From positions 270,899 through 334,898 of the forward strand of contig JAWKIF010000008.1 of NCBI GenBank assembly GCA_041394405.1: a stretch of DNA of 64,000 nucleotides, in the 5' to 3' direction. Positions 35,533-43,366 of the stretch are shown piece by piece. Within the stretch, counting starts at the first letter, position 1. The number at the start of each line of letters is the position of its first letter. Under the pieces are notes generated by a model that saw only the letters and a program-made list of their open reading frames with translations, was not told where the DNA came from and did no database searches. A program made the translations under genes and the position numbers. The DNA is from Microthrix sp041394405. GTDB taxonomy: Bacteria; Actinomycetota; Acidimicrobiia; Acidimicrobiales; Microtrichaceae.

Positions 35533-36357
35533 ATGGCCCTGCCCGCACCCGCACCCGATCGCACCGCCCTGGTCACCGGAGCGTCCTCCGGCATCGGGGC
35601 GGAGCTCGCCCGAGAGCTGGCTGGACGCGGGCATGGTGTAGCCCTGGTCGCCCGTCGAGAAGACCGGCTGGCGGACCTTGCTGGCGAGCTGGCGGCAGCG
35701 GGCGTGCGGGCCGAGGTGCTGGCCACCGACCTCGCCGATCGAGACGCTCGCGCCGCCTTGCCCGGTCGGGTGGAAGCCCTGGGCCTGGAGGTGGACATCC
35801 TGGTGAACAACGCCGGGCTGTCCACCTTCGGCGCCGTTGCGAGCTCCGACCCGGCGGCCGAGCTGCAGATGATCGAGGTGGACGTGGCGGCGGTGGCGGA
35901 CCTCACGAGCAGGTTCCTTCCCGCCATGGTGAAGCGGCGTCGGGGCTCTGTGTTGAACGTCGCCTCGACCGCCGCCTTCCAGCCGCTGCCGGGACAGGCC
36001 GGCTACGCGGCCGGCAAGGCATTCGTCCTGAGCTACACCCGCTCACTGGGCGGAGAGCTGCGGGGCACGGGCGTCGGCGCCACGGCCCTCTGTCCGGGGC
36101 CGGTGAAGACCGAGTTCGGAGCGGCCGCAGGTATCGGTGACGACGAGGCCGAGGCGCCGCTGCCGGCGGTCATGTGGGAGAGCGCCGAGGCGGTCGCCCG
36201 CTGTGGCATCGACGCCTTGGAGCGTGGGGAGGCGGTGGCCATCCCGGGCGCTGCCAACCGGGTGCTGGCCATGGGCGCCCACCTCGCGCCGAAAGGGCCG
36301 CTCGTGCGGTTGATCGCCAGGCGTCACCCGGGGCTCCACCGCGACACATCCAGCTAG
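35533..36357 (+). CDS. Short-chain dehydrogenase/reductase
   Basis: SDR of 274 residues with cofactor motif TGASSGIGAELARELAGRG near 14, NNAGLSTFG near 92, Ser in VLNVASTAAF, and the Y-x-x-x-K pair in YAAGKAFVLSYTRSL. The C-terminal 70 residues carry an extension typical of the DltE/YqjQ-like SDR group. TACGAT at 35521-35526 lies 6 bases before ATG, compatible with a leaderless message. It separates paralogues 2 and 3 of the Cys-protein family and shows no link to them in function. Confidence 0.88.
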   Translation: MALPAPAPDRTALVTGASSGIGAELARELAGRGHGVALVARREDRLADLAGELAAAGVRAEVLATDLADRDARAALPGRVEALGLEVDILVNNAGLSTFGAVASSDPAAELQMIEVDVAAVADLTSRFLPAMVKRRRGSVLNVASTAAFQPLPGQAGYAAGKAFVLSYTRSLGGELRGTGVGATALCPGPVKTEFGAAAGIGDDEAEAPLPAVMWESAEAVARCGIDALERGEAVAIPGAANRVLAMGAHLAPKGPLVRLIARRHPGLHRDTSS

Positions 36358-36447
36358 GGCCACGCTGGGCGTTGCGACAGCCGCTGGCCGGAGCAACGCC
36401 TCGGCGGTCAGGACCTACGCTCTGGGTTCTCTGGAGGGAGATCGACC

Positions 36448-37101
36448 ATGAAGCGAGCCAAGCGAGGCATTGTCGTGTTGGTGGGGATGTTGGCGTTGAG
36501 CGCCTGCGGTGGGTCCGACGGGTCCGATTGGTCAGCATCGGAAACCACGGCGGGGGAGCCAACGCGGGAGCTGACGGCCGAGGACACCGAGTACGTGGAG
36601 GCCATCGGCGCGGCGGCCGCCGAACGCGACGAGTCCCAAAAAGGCCCGCCGGCGGAGGAGCTGGACTGCTGGGCCGAGACCATGGTGAACGCCGTCCCGG
36701 CCTCCAAGCTGACCAAGGCCGGCCTCGATCCGGACAAGGTGGTGGAGGGCCAAGTGCAGGTGGGCGACGAGGCACTGTCGGATGCCGAGGCCGAAGCGGT
36801 GGTCGACGCCTTCGTGGACTGCATCGACCTGAAGGCGGTGCTGATGCCCACCGAGGACGACGATGCCCCCGAGGGCGTGGCCGAGTGTATGGACCAGCTC
36901 GACTGGGACGAGCTGGAACGGCCCTTCGTGGAGGGCATGATCCTCTCGCCCGAGGACGAGGAGGCGTCGGCCAAGGCGATGCAGCCGATCAACGAGTGCA
37001 TCATGGGTGCCGGCGTCGTGGAGTCGCCCGGCCAGGACGCCCCGGAAGGCGAACCGACGGTCACCTCGGCCCCAGCCGACGGCGGCGAACCAACGGGTTG
37101 A
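36448..37101 (+). CDS. Four-cysteine exported lipoprotein, paralogue 3
   Basis: A 217-residue lipoprotein with lipobox LALSAC, Cys at residue 20. The body keeps DCWAETMVNAV, VDCIDLKAVL, ECMDQLDWDELERP and NECIMGAG, the same four-Cys scaffold as its three paralogues, with Glu/Asp making up much of the remainder. The tail is a short Pro/Glu/Thr stretch. GGAGGGAGAT precedes ATG 36448. Role unknown; export to the outer face is predicted. Confidence 0.85.
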   Translation: MKRAKRGIVVLVGMLALSACGGSDGSDWSASETTAGEPTRELTAEDTEYVEAIGAAAAERDESQKGPPAEELDCWAETMVNAVPASKLTKAGLDPDKVVEGQVQVGDEALSDAEAEAVVDAFVDCIDLKAVLMPTEDDDAPEGVAECMDQLDWDELERPFVEGMILSPEDEEASAKAMQPINECIMGAGVVESPGQDAPEGEPTVTSAPADGGEPTG

Positions 37102-37175
37102 TTTTCGACGATTCGGTCACTTTGGGTGACGCCGCCCTCTAGCCTCTAGGTGACAACACTCAGAGGAGGAACGCC

Positions 37176-37802
37176 ATGAGGCGGATCAAGGTACTGGCAG
37201 TGGTTGCATTGGCGGCGCTCGCCTTGGGGGCGTGCGGCAACAAGGTCGAGGCCAAGGGAGATACCGGCGGTGACAGCTCCGGTGGCGAGACCTCCGGTGG
37301 AGGCGGGGAGCGGTCCGCCGACGAACAGGCCTACGTGGATGAACTGTCAGCTGCGGTCGCAGAGACCGCAGACTCTGATGCGCCGTTCCCGCAGGATCAG
37401 ATGGACTGCTGGGTGGGCGACATGGTGGACGGTATCGGCGTCGACAAGATGAAGGAGGCCGGCTTCACCGCCGAGAGCCTCGCCGACGAATCCTCCGAAG
37501 CCGATCTGGGCGCACTGAGCGACGACGAGCGCAAGGTGGTGGCCGATTCATTCACCAAGTGCGTCGATCTGGAGGAGGTGTTCCTCGCCAGCATGGAGGC
37601 ATCGGGTGAGGAGATCCCGCAGTCGGTCAAGGACTGCTTCGCCGAGATCGACTGGGACAACATCGAAGCGGTCATGGGTGAGGCGATCCTGGCGAACGAC
37701 GAGGAGCTGTCAAACGGCGATGAGGCCATGGCGCCGCTCATGTCCTGCATGCTGGGCTCGCTGGGCGATCTCGACACGTCGGCCGGCACCACCACCGGCT
37801 GA
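37176..37802 (+). CDS. Four-cysteine exported lipoprotein, paralogue 4
   Basis: A 208-residue lipoprotein closest to paralogue 1: lipobox LALGAC with Cys 20, then DCWVGDMVDGIGVDKMKEAG, TKCVDLEEVF, DCFAEIDWDNIEA and SCMLG. The ribosome site TCAGAGGAGGA before ATG matches that of paralogue 1, so the copies share upstream sequence as well, as expected for recent duplication. It is the last gene before the cluster resumes with nuoI 282 bases on. Confidence 0.87.
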   Translation: MRRIKVLAVVALAALALGACGNKVEAKGDTGGDSSGGETSGGGGERSADEQAYVDELSAAVAETADSDAPFPQDQMDCWVGDMVDGIGVDKMKEAGFTAESLADESSEADLGALSDDERKVVADSFTKCVDLEEVFLASMEASGEEIPQSVKDCFAEIDWDNIEAVMGEAILANDEELSNGDEAMAPLMSCMLGSLGDLDTSAGTTTG

Positions 37803-37808
37803 TCCAGC

Positions 37809-37827
37809 ACCGGGTTCTTCGCCCGGT
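37809..37827. terminator. Short hairpin after paralogue 4
   Basis: ACCGGG (37809-37814) pairs with CCCGGT (37822-37827) around TTCTTCG, 7 bases after the stop. The stem is only 6 bp and there is no T-run. The rest of the 282-base gap to nuoI is GC-rich and holds no recognisable gene; it must contain the start signals for nuoIJKLMN if the cluster is split into two transcripts. Confidence 0.35.
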
Positions 37828-38084
37828 CGCCAACCAACGAAGGCCATCGCCGCCGGCGGGGCCCCGTGCCTCGGTGCGCCTCGGCCACCACCGGTGCGGG
37901 GCGCCGTCGGCGGCTCGCGTTCGGGGTGCGGGGCGACTGAGCGTTGCGTGACTCTCTGCCCGGCGGTGCGGAATGGCCTCGGCCCCCACGATCGTGAAAA
38001 GCTTCCCGACCGTGCCGCCCCTCACCGATGCGCGCGGAACGAGTTCGGCGGTTGCCGAGCCCGAAGTCCGCCGGGAGAACTGAC

Positions 38085-38639
38085 ATGCCCCCAAAGCCAC
38101 CATTGCAGGGCTTGGTCAAGGGCCTGAGCCTGACGTTCCGCACCGCCATGGAGACCATGTTCCCTGGGGGCCCGCTGAAGCCACCCTCGCCTTCTCAGGG
38201 CTCGGCCACCGTGCAGTACCCCCGGGAAAAGGAAGACCCGGCACCCCGTGCCCGCGGCGTCATCGCCCTGCACGAGGAGAACTGCACGGCGTGCATGTTG
38301 TGTGCCCGCGAGTGCCCGGACTGGTGCATCTACATCGAGGGTCACAAGACGCTGGCCCCACCCCGCCGCGAAGGTGGCAAGCCCCGTTCGGTGAACGAGC
38401 TCGACCGGTTCGACATCGACTACTCGCTGTGCATGTACTGCGGTATCTGTGTCGAGGTCTGCCCGTTCGAGGCGCTGTTCTGGAGCCCCGAGTACGAGTA
38501 CTCCGAGACCCGCATTGCCGATCTGTTGCACGACAAGGAGCGCCTCGGTGAGTGGTTCGAGACCGTGCCCGAGTTCGAATCCTACGAGTCGGGAGCGCAG
38601 GTGAAGCAGAAGAAGGTGCCCCGTAAGGAGAGCTCCTGA
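38085..38639 (+). CDS. nuoI: NADH-quinone oxidoreductase subunit I (second copy)
   Basis: Two-cluster ferredoxin-like subunit, 184 residues, with CTACMLCARECPDWC near 65 and CMYCGICVEVCPFEA near 108. It lacks the long tail of the first copy and ends in a Lys-rich stretch. ATG 38085 follows GGGAGAA. The in-frame upstream extension to 38028 is Arg-rich and unlike NuoI. The gene restarts the second nuo cluster after the 5.7-kb interruption. Confidence 0.94.
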   Translation: MPPKPPLQGLVKGLSLTFRTAMETMFPGGPLKPPSPSQGSATVQYPREKEDPAPRARGVIALHEENCTACMLCARECPDWCIYIEGHKTLAPPRREGGKPRSVNELDRFDIDYSLCMYCGICVEVCPFEALFWSPEYEYSETRIADLLHDKERLGEWFETVPEFESYESGAQVKQKKVPRKESS

Positions 38640-39163
38640 TGGGTGTTCTGGCGGCCGAGACGGCCAGCTACGCGGTACCCGTCAACATCGTGTTCGGGTT
38701 CATCGCCGCGCTCATGATCTACGGCGCCGTCCGTGTGGTGACCACGACCAACGTGGTGCACGCCGCCCTGTGGCTGGTGGTGGTGCTGGCCGGCATGGGC
38801 GGCAACTACATCCTGTTGCAGGCCGAGTTCGTTGCAGTGACCCAGTTCATGGTCTACATCGGTGCCATCGTGGTGCTGTTCCTGTTCGGCGTCATGCTCA
38901 CCCGCACGCCGGGCGCCGAGGGTGTGGAGCCCAACCCCAAGATGGTGCCGATCGGCATCGTCACCGCTGTGTTGTTGTTCGCCGTCATGGCCTACTCCCT
39001 CGTCGACAGCTTCGGTGACGACCAGGTGCGGCCCGCTGCGGGCAATCCCACCAGCGAGCTGTCCGACGCCATCTTCTCGTCCTACCTGCTGCCCTTCGAA
39101 CTGGTGTCGGTGCTGTTGCTGGCGGCGCTCATCGGGGCCATCGTCCTGGCCCGGAAGGAGTAG
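38639..39163 (+). CDS. nuoJ: NADH-quinone oxidoreductase subunit J (second copy)
   Basis: Five-helix membrane subunit, 174 residues, with TTNVVHAALWLVVVLAGMGG and FVAVTQFMVYIGAIVVLFLF near residue 62, the latter the family core. It lacks the acidic tail of the first NuoJ. TGATG overlap with nuoI; nuoK starts two bases after the stop. Confidence 0.95.
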   Translation: MGVLAAETASYAVPVNIVFGFIAALMIYGAVRVVTTTNVVHAALWLVVVLAGMGGNYILLQAEFVAVTQFMVYIGAIVVLFLFGVMLTRTPGAEGVEPNPKMVPIGIVTAVLLFAVMAYSLVDSFGDDQVRPAAGNPTSELSDAIFSSYLLPFELVSVLLLAALIGAIVLARKE

Positions 39164-39165
39164 TC

Positions 39166-39462
39166 GTGCTGGTCAACCAATTCCTGCTGCTGTCGGCCGT
39201 GTTGTTCTGCATCGGCGTGTACGGCGTGTTGGTGCGCCGAAACGGCGTGCTCGTGCTGATGTCCATCGAGCTCATCCTGAACTCGGTCAACCTCAACCTG
39301 ATCGCCTTTGGTGGCCAGCACGGGGTGGACGGGTCGGTGTTTGCCCTTTTCGTCATCGCCGTGGCTGCGGCCGAGGTGGGGGTCGGCCTGGCCATCGTCA
39401 TGCTCATCTACCGCAACAAGGCCAGCGTGGAGCTGGACGAGCTCGACGAGTTGAAGGGGTGA
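39166..39462 (+). CDS. nuoK: NADH-quinone oxidoreductase subunit K (second copy)
   Basis: Three-helix subunit, 98 residues, with the helix-2 Glu in NGVLVLMSIELILNSVNLNL and the helix-3 Glu in VAAAEVGVGLAIVMLIYRN. It starts with GTG, and the preceding GGAAGGAG inside nuoJ is a good ribosome site. The stop is four bases before the nuoL start. Confidence 0.95.
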   Translation: MLVNQFLLLSAVLFCIGVYGVLVRRNGVLVLMSIELILNSVNLNLIAFGGQHGVDGSVFALFVIAVAAAEVGVGLAIVMLIYRNKASVELDELDELKG

Positions 39463-39466
39463 TGGG

Positions 39467-41731
39467 GTGACCGCAGCGATCATGGTCGACAAGGTTTGGC
39501 TGCTGCCGGCCATCATGTTCTTGAGCTTCCTCGCCATTCTGTTCCTGGGGAAGCGCAGCCCCGGCAAGGGGCACGCCATCGGCATTGCGGCCGTCGGCCT
39601 GTGCACCGTGCTGGCGCTGGTCACCGCCGGCGAGTGGGTTGCACGCGAGACCGGTCACGAGGCCGCAACGGCACTGGACGACGTCCCGGCTGAGTGCTCG
39701 GCCAGTGCGGCCGAGCTGTCGGATGGGAGCCATGGCGGTGAGGGCGATCACGGCGACGACGCCGGCGAGGGCGAGCACGCCCTCGCCCCCGGGGGCGCCG
39801 TCTCGATCGCCGATGGCGAGTCGGCGGCGCCGGCAGCCGAGGAGGGCGAAACCGAGCACTACACCCGGCCGGTCGTGCGCTGCGCCACGTGGTGGTCCTC
39901 CGGCCAGACCGACATCACCGTGGGTACCCAGGTGGACGGCCTGGTGGTGATGATGCTGATGGTCGTCACCATCATCTCGCTGCTGGTGCACATCTTCTCC
40001 ACCGACTACGTGCATGGCGACCGGCGCTACACCCACTACTTCGCCTTCCTATCGCTGTTCACCGCCTCGATGCTGTTCTTTGTGATGTCGCAGAGCACCA
40101 TCCAGATGATCGTGGGTTGGGAGCTGGTGGGCGTCTGCTCGTTCGCGCTCATCGGCCACTGGTGGGAGGACAAGCCCAACTCCGACGCGGCGCTCAAGGC
40201 CTTCCTCACCAACCGGGTGGGCGACATCGGCCTCTTGGTCGGCATGATCACGCTGTTCTTCGCCTCGGGCAAGACCTTCTCGATCATGGACATCAACATC
40301 AAGGCGGCCGAGGGTCAGATCTCCCAGACTGCCCTCACGGTGGCCGCAGTGGCGCTCATCGCCGCCGTCATGTCCAAGTCCGGCCAGTTCATCCTCCACA
40401 CCTGGCTGCCCGACGCCATGGCCGGCCCCACCCCGGTCTCGGCGCTCATCCATGCCGCCACGATGGTGGTGGCCGGCATCTACATGGTGGCCCGCCTCTA
40501 TCCGGTGTTCTTCGAGGGATTGTCCATCGCAGGCGGTTCGTTCAACCTGTTGGCCATCGTTGGTTCGGTCACGGCGGTGTTCGGGGCCCTGCTGGGCTTC
40601 GTCCAGAAGGACATCAAGAAGGTGCTGGCTTACTCCACCATCTCCCAGTTGGGCTTCATGGTGGCGGCCTTGGGTGTCGGCGCCTGGACCGCCGCCGTCT
40701 TCCACCTCTTCACCCACGCGTTCTTCAAGGCCTGCCTGTTCCTCGGCGCCGGGTCGCTCTCCCACGCCTGCCACCACAGCTTCAACATGGTGGACGACAT
40801 GGGTGGGCTGCGGAAGGTGATGCCCAGGACGTTCTGGACCTACGTCATTGCGGCCGCCAGCCTGTCGGGCATCTTCCCCCTGGCAGGGTTCTGGTCGAAG
40901 GACGAGATCCTGGCTGGTACCGGCGGCATCAACGATGGGGTGGGGAACTACTACATCGTGCTCGCCGCGCTGCTCATCGGCGCCTTCTGCACCGCCGGCT
41001 ATATGACGCGCTCGGTCTGGTACGCGTTCTATGGCGAGTACCGGGGTCATCACGAGCCACACGAGTCCGGGCCCCGCATCACCGTGCCGCTGATCATCCT
41101 GGCCACGCTTGCGGTCGTCGCCGGGTTCGCCAACCTTCCGGCCAAGATCTTCGTCGAGTTGCCGTCGTGGCTCAGCCTGCGCTTCGAGCACTTCGTCGAA
41201 CCCGTCGGTGCGTACTTCCCGGGCAAGGAGGCCGGCTTCACCCACGCCGAGTTCAACCCGCTGTTGGCGTTGATCTCCCTGGTGGTGGCGCTGTCGGCGG
41301 CGGCCATCGTGTGGAGCTTCTATCTCGGCAAGTTCCCGTCGCTGGTGGGCCTCGCCTCGCGAAATCGCTTCGCCCGAACGGGCAAGCGCATTCTGGAGAA
41401 CAAGTACTACCTGGATTGGCTCTACACCGACGTGATCGTCGGGTTCGTCAAGGGCCCCCTGGCTCGGGCGACCTACTGGGTGAACCAGCGGGTCATCGAT
41501 GCCACGGTCGACGGCGTGGGCATGGGCGCCGCCAAGGCCGGCGATTTCGTCTACAACCGCATCGATCAGGGTGTGGTGGACGGCGCTGTCAACGGCGCCG
41601 GAGCGCTGGCCAGCGGCTCCGGCGGAGGCCTGTCGCGCATGCAGACCGGCAAGGTGCAGCAGTACGGGGTGTTGCTGTTCGCCGGCACCGCCATCCTCAC
41701 CGGCATCCTCGTGGCGGTGCTCACCGCATGA
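39467..41731 (+). CDS. nuoL: NADH-quinone oxidoreductase subunit L (second copy), with His/acidic loop
   Basis: At 754 residues it is clearly larger than the first NuoL (675). Core motifs are intact: VGWELVGVCSFALIGHWW with helix-5 Glu, HTWLPDAMAGPTPVSALIHA, and KKVLAYSTISQLGFMVAALG. The increase comes largely from a loop of about 85 residues after the second helix (about 65-150), rich in Gly, Asp, Glu and His and bounded by Cys residues (AECSAS and VRCATW). It would face outside. The C-terminal transverse helix and last anchor are present. GTG 39467 was chosen because ATG 39462 hits a stop at once. Confidence 0.93.
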   Translation: MTAAIMVDKVWLLPAIMFLSFLAILFLGKRSPGKGHAIGIAAVGLCTVLALVTAGEWVARETGHEAATALDDVPAECSASAAELSDGSHGGEGDHGDDAGEGEHALAPGGAVSIADGESAAPAAEEGETEHYTRPVVRCATWWSSGQTDITVGTQVDGLVVMMLMVVTIISLLVHIFSTDYVHGDRRYTHYFAFLSLFTASMLFFVMSQSTIQMIVGWELVGVCSFALIGHWWEDKPNSDAALKAFLTNRVGDIGLLVGMITLFFASGKTFSIMDINIKAAEGQISQTALTVAAVALIAAVMSKSGQFILHTWLPDAMAGPTPVSALIHAATMVVAGIYMVARLYPVFFEGLSIAGGSFNLLAIVGSVTAVFGALLGFVQKDIKKVLAYSTISQLGFMVAALGVGAWTAAVFHLFTHAFFKACLFLGAGSLSHACHHSFNMVDDMGGLRKVMPRTFWTYVIAAASLSGIFPLAGFWSKDEILAGTGGINDGVGNYYIVLAALLIGAFCTAGYMTRSVWYAFYGEYRGHHEPHESGPRITVPLIILATLAVVAGFANLPAKIFVELPSWLSLRFEHFVEPVGAYFPGKEAGFTHAEFNPLLALISLVVALSAAAIVWSFYLGKFPSLVGLASRNRFARTGKRILENKYYLDWLYTDVIVGFVKGPLARATYWVNQRVIDATVDGVGMGAAKAGDFVYNRIDQGVVDGAVNGAGALASGSGGGLSRMQTGKVQQYGVLLFAGTAILTGILVAVLTA

Positions 41732-41832
41732 ACCCCGCCATCGTCGTCCGGCCGAGGCCGGCACTGTCCATCGTTCGTCCTGCGGCCGTCGCGGCCGCTT
41801 CGCTTCCTCGCCAGTAACAGGAGATCCACCAC

Positions 41833-43362
41833 ATGTCGGACCAAACCTGGGTGCTTCCGCTGATGACCTTTGCTCCCCTTGTGGGAGCGCTGGTCATGAT
41901 GCTGTTCGTCCCCAAAGGGGCCGAGAGCACGCACAAGTTGATTGCGTTGGGCACCTCGGTGGCCACGGCCGTGCTGGGCGTCGTTGCCTTTGTCGGCTTC
42001 GACTACGACCGTGCCAAGGACCTGCAATACACGGTGGACACTGCGTGGATCCCCCGCATCGGAAGCCGCTTCATCATGGGCATGGACGGCATCTCCTTGC
42101 CGCTGATCGCCCTCACGCTGCTGGTGGTGCCCTTGGTGCTGCTGTACAGCTGGGATCACATCCCGGCGCCGGGCAACCCCAAGGCGTTCCTGTCGCTCAT
42201 CCTCGTGCTGGAAACCGGCATGATCGGCACCTTTGTGGCCCAAGACCTCATCTTGTTCTTTGTGTTCTTCGAGGTCGTGCTGCTGCCGATGTACTTCATG
42301 ATCGGCGTGTGGGGTGGCCCCGAGCGTCAGTACGCGGCCATCAAGTTCTTCCTCTACACGCTGTTCGGCTCGGCGCTGATGATCGTCAGCTTCATCGCCC
42401 TGTACTTCCTGTCCGATCCGCAGACCTTCGACATGCGGGCGCTCCCGCAGGCGGCCACCGCCATTTCCAGCGGTGCGGCCATCTGGATCTTCGGCGGCAT
42501 GTTCATGGGCTTCGGCATCAAGGTGCCGATGTTCCCGTTCCACACTTGGCTGCCCGACGCCCACACCCAGGCGCCGACTCAGGGTTCGGTCATCCTGGCT
42601 GCGGTGCTCCTGAAGCTGGGCACGTACGGGTTCATTCGCATCGCCCTGCCGATCCTGCCGGTTGCCGCCAAAGAGTGGGCGCCGGTCATTGCAGTGTTGG
42701 CCGTGATTGGCATCATCTACGGCGCGCTCGGCTGTTTGGCCCAAACCGACATGAAGCGGCTCATCGCCTTCTCGTCGGTGGCCCACATGGGCTTCGTCAT
42801 GCTGGGCATCGCGGCCATGAACGACTTCGGCATCAACGCCGCCATCTTCGGCATGGTGGCCCACGGCCTGATCACCGGCATGTTGTTCTTCGTGGCCGGC
42901 TCCATGAAGGACCGCTACCACACCCTGGAGATCAAGCGCCTGGGCGGCATGCTGGTGCAGGCCCCCAAGCTGGGCTGGATTCTCGGCCTGTGCACCATGG
43001 CCTCGCTCGGCCTCCCCGGCCTGGCCGGGTTCTGGGGTGAGTTCCCCGCCATCCTCGCCGCCTACGATCCGGCGCCCGGCTTGAACGTGGCCCTGTTCCG
43101 CACGCTCATGGTGATCGCCGCCCTCGGTACCGTGCTGGCGGCCGGCTACCTGCTCTGGCTGTTCCAGCGCACCAGCTTCGGCAACCCGAGCGAGGAGTTC
43201 GAGGCCGATCCGGCCATCGAGGACGTCAAGACCATCGAGTGGTTTGCCTGGGCACCCATGCTGATCCTCATCGTTGTGCTGGGGTTCTTCCCGGCCATCA
43301 TCATGTCCGTAACCAACCCGGCCGTCGAAGCACTCACTGCGGCGTTCGGTGTCGGAGGCTGA
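41833..43362 (+). CDS. nuoM: NADH-quinone oxidoreductase subunit M (second copy)
   Basis: Antiporter-like subunit, 509 residues, with LILFFVFFEVVLLPMYFMIG (helix-5 Glu), KVPMFPFHTWLPDAHTQAPT near 236 and DMKRLIAFSSVAHMGFVMLG near 305. AGGAG at 41819-41823 gives a clear ribosome site. The 101 bases between nuoL and this gene contain no reading frame of interest. It is the only gene of this half cluster that is not overlapped at its start. Confidence 0.95.
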   Translation: MSDQTWVLPLMTFAPLVGALVMMLFVPKGAESTHKLIALGTSVATAVLGVVAFVGFDYDRAKDLQYTVDTAWIPRIGSRFIMGMDGISLPLIALTLLVVPLVLLYSWDHIPAPGNPKAFLSLILVLETGMIGTFVAQDLILFFVFFEVVLLPMYFMIGVWGGPERQYAAIKFFLYTLFGSALMIVSFIALYFLSDPQTFDMRALPQAATAISSGAAIWIFGGMFMGFGIKVPMFPFHTWLPDAHTQAPTQGSVILAAVLLKLGTYGFIRIALPILPVAAKEWAPVIAVLAVIGIIYGALGCLAQTDMKRLIAFSSVAHMGFVMLGIAAMNDFGINAAIFGMVAHGLITGMLFFVAGSMKDRYHTLEIKRLGGMLVQAPKLGWILGLCTMASLGLPGLAGFWGEFPAILAAYDPAPGLNVALFRTLMVIAALGTVLAAGYLLWLFQRTSFGNPSEEFEADPAIEDVKTIEWFAWAPMLILIVVLGFFPAIIMSVTNPAVEALTAAFGVGG

Positions 43363-43366
43363 TTCC

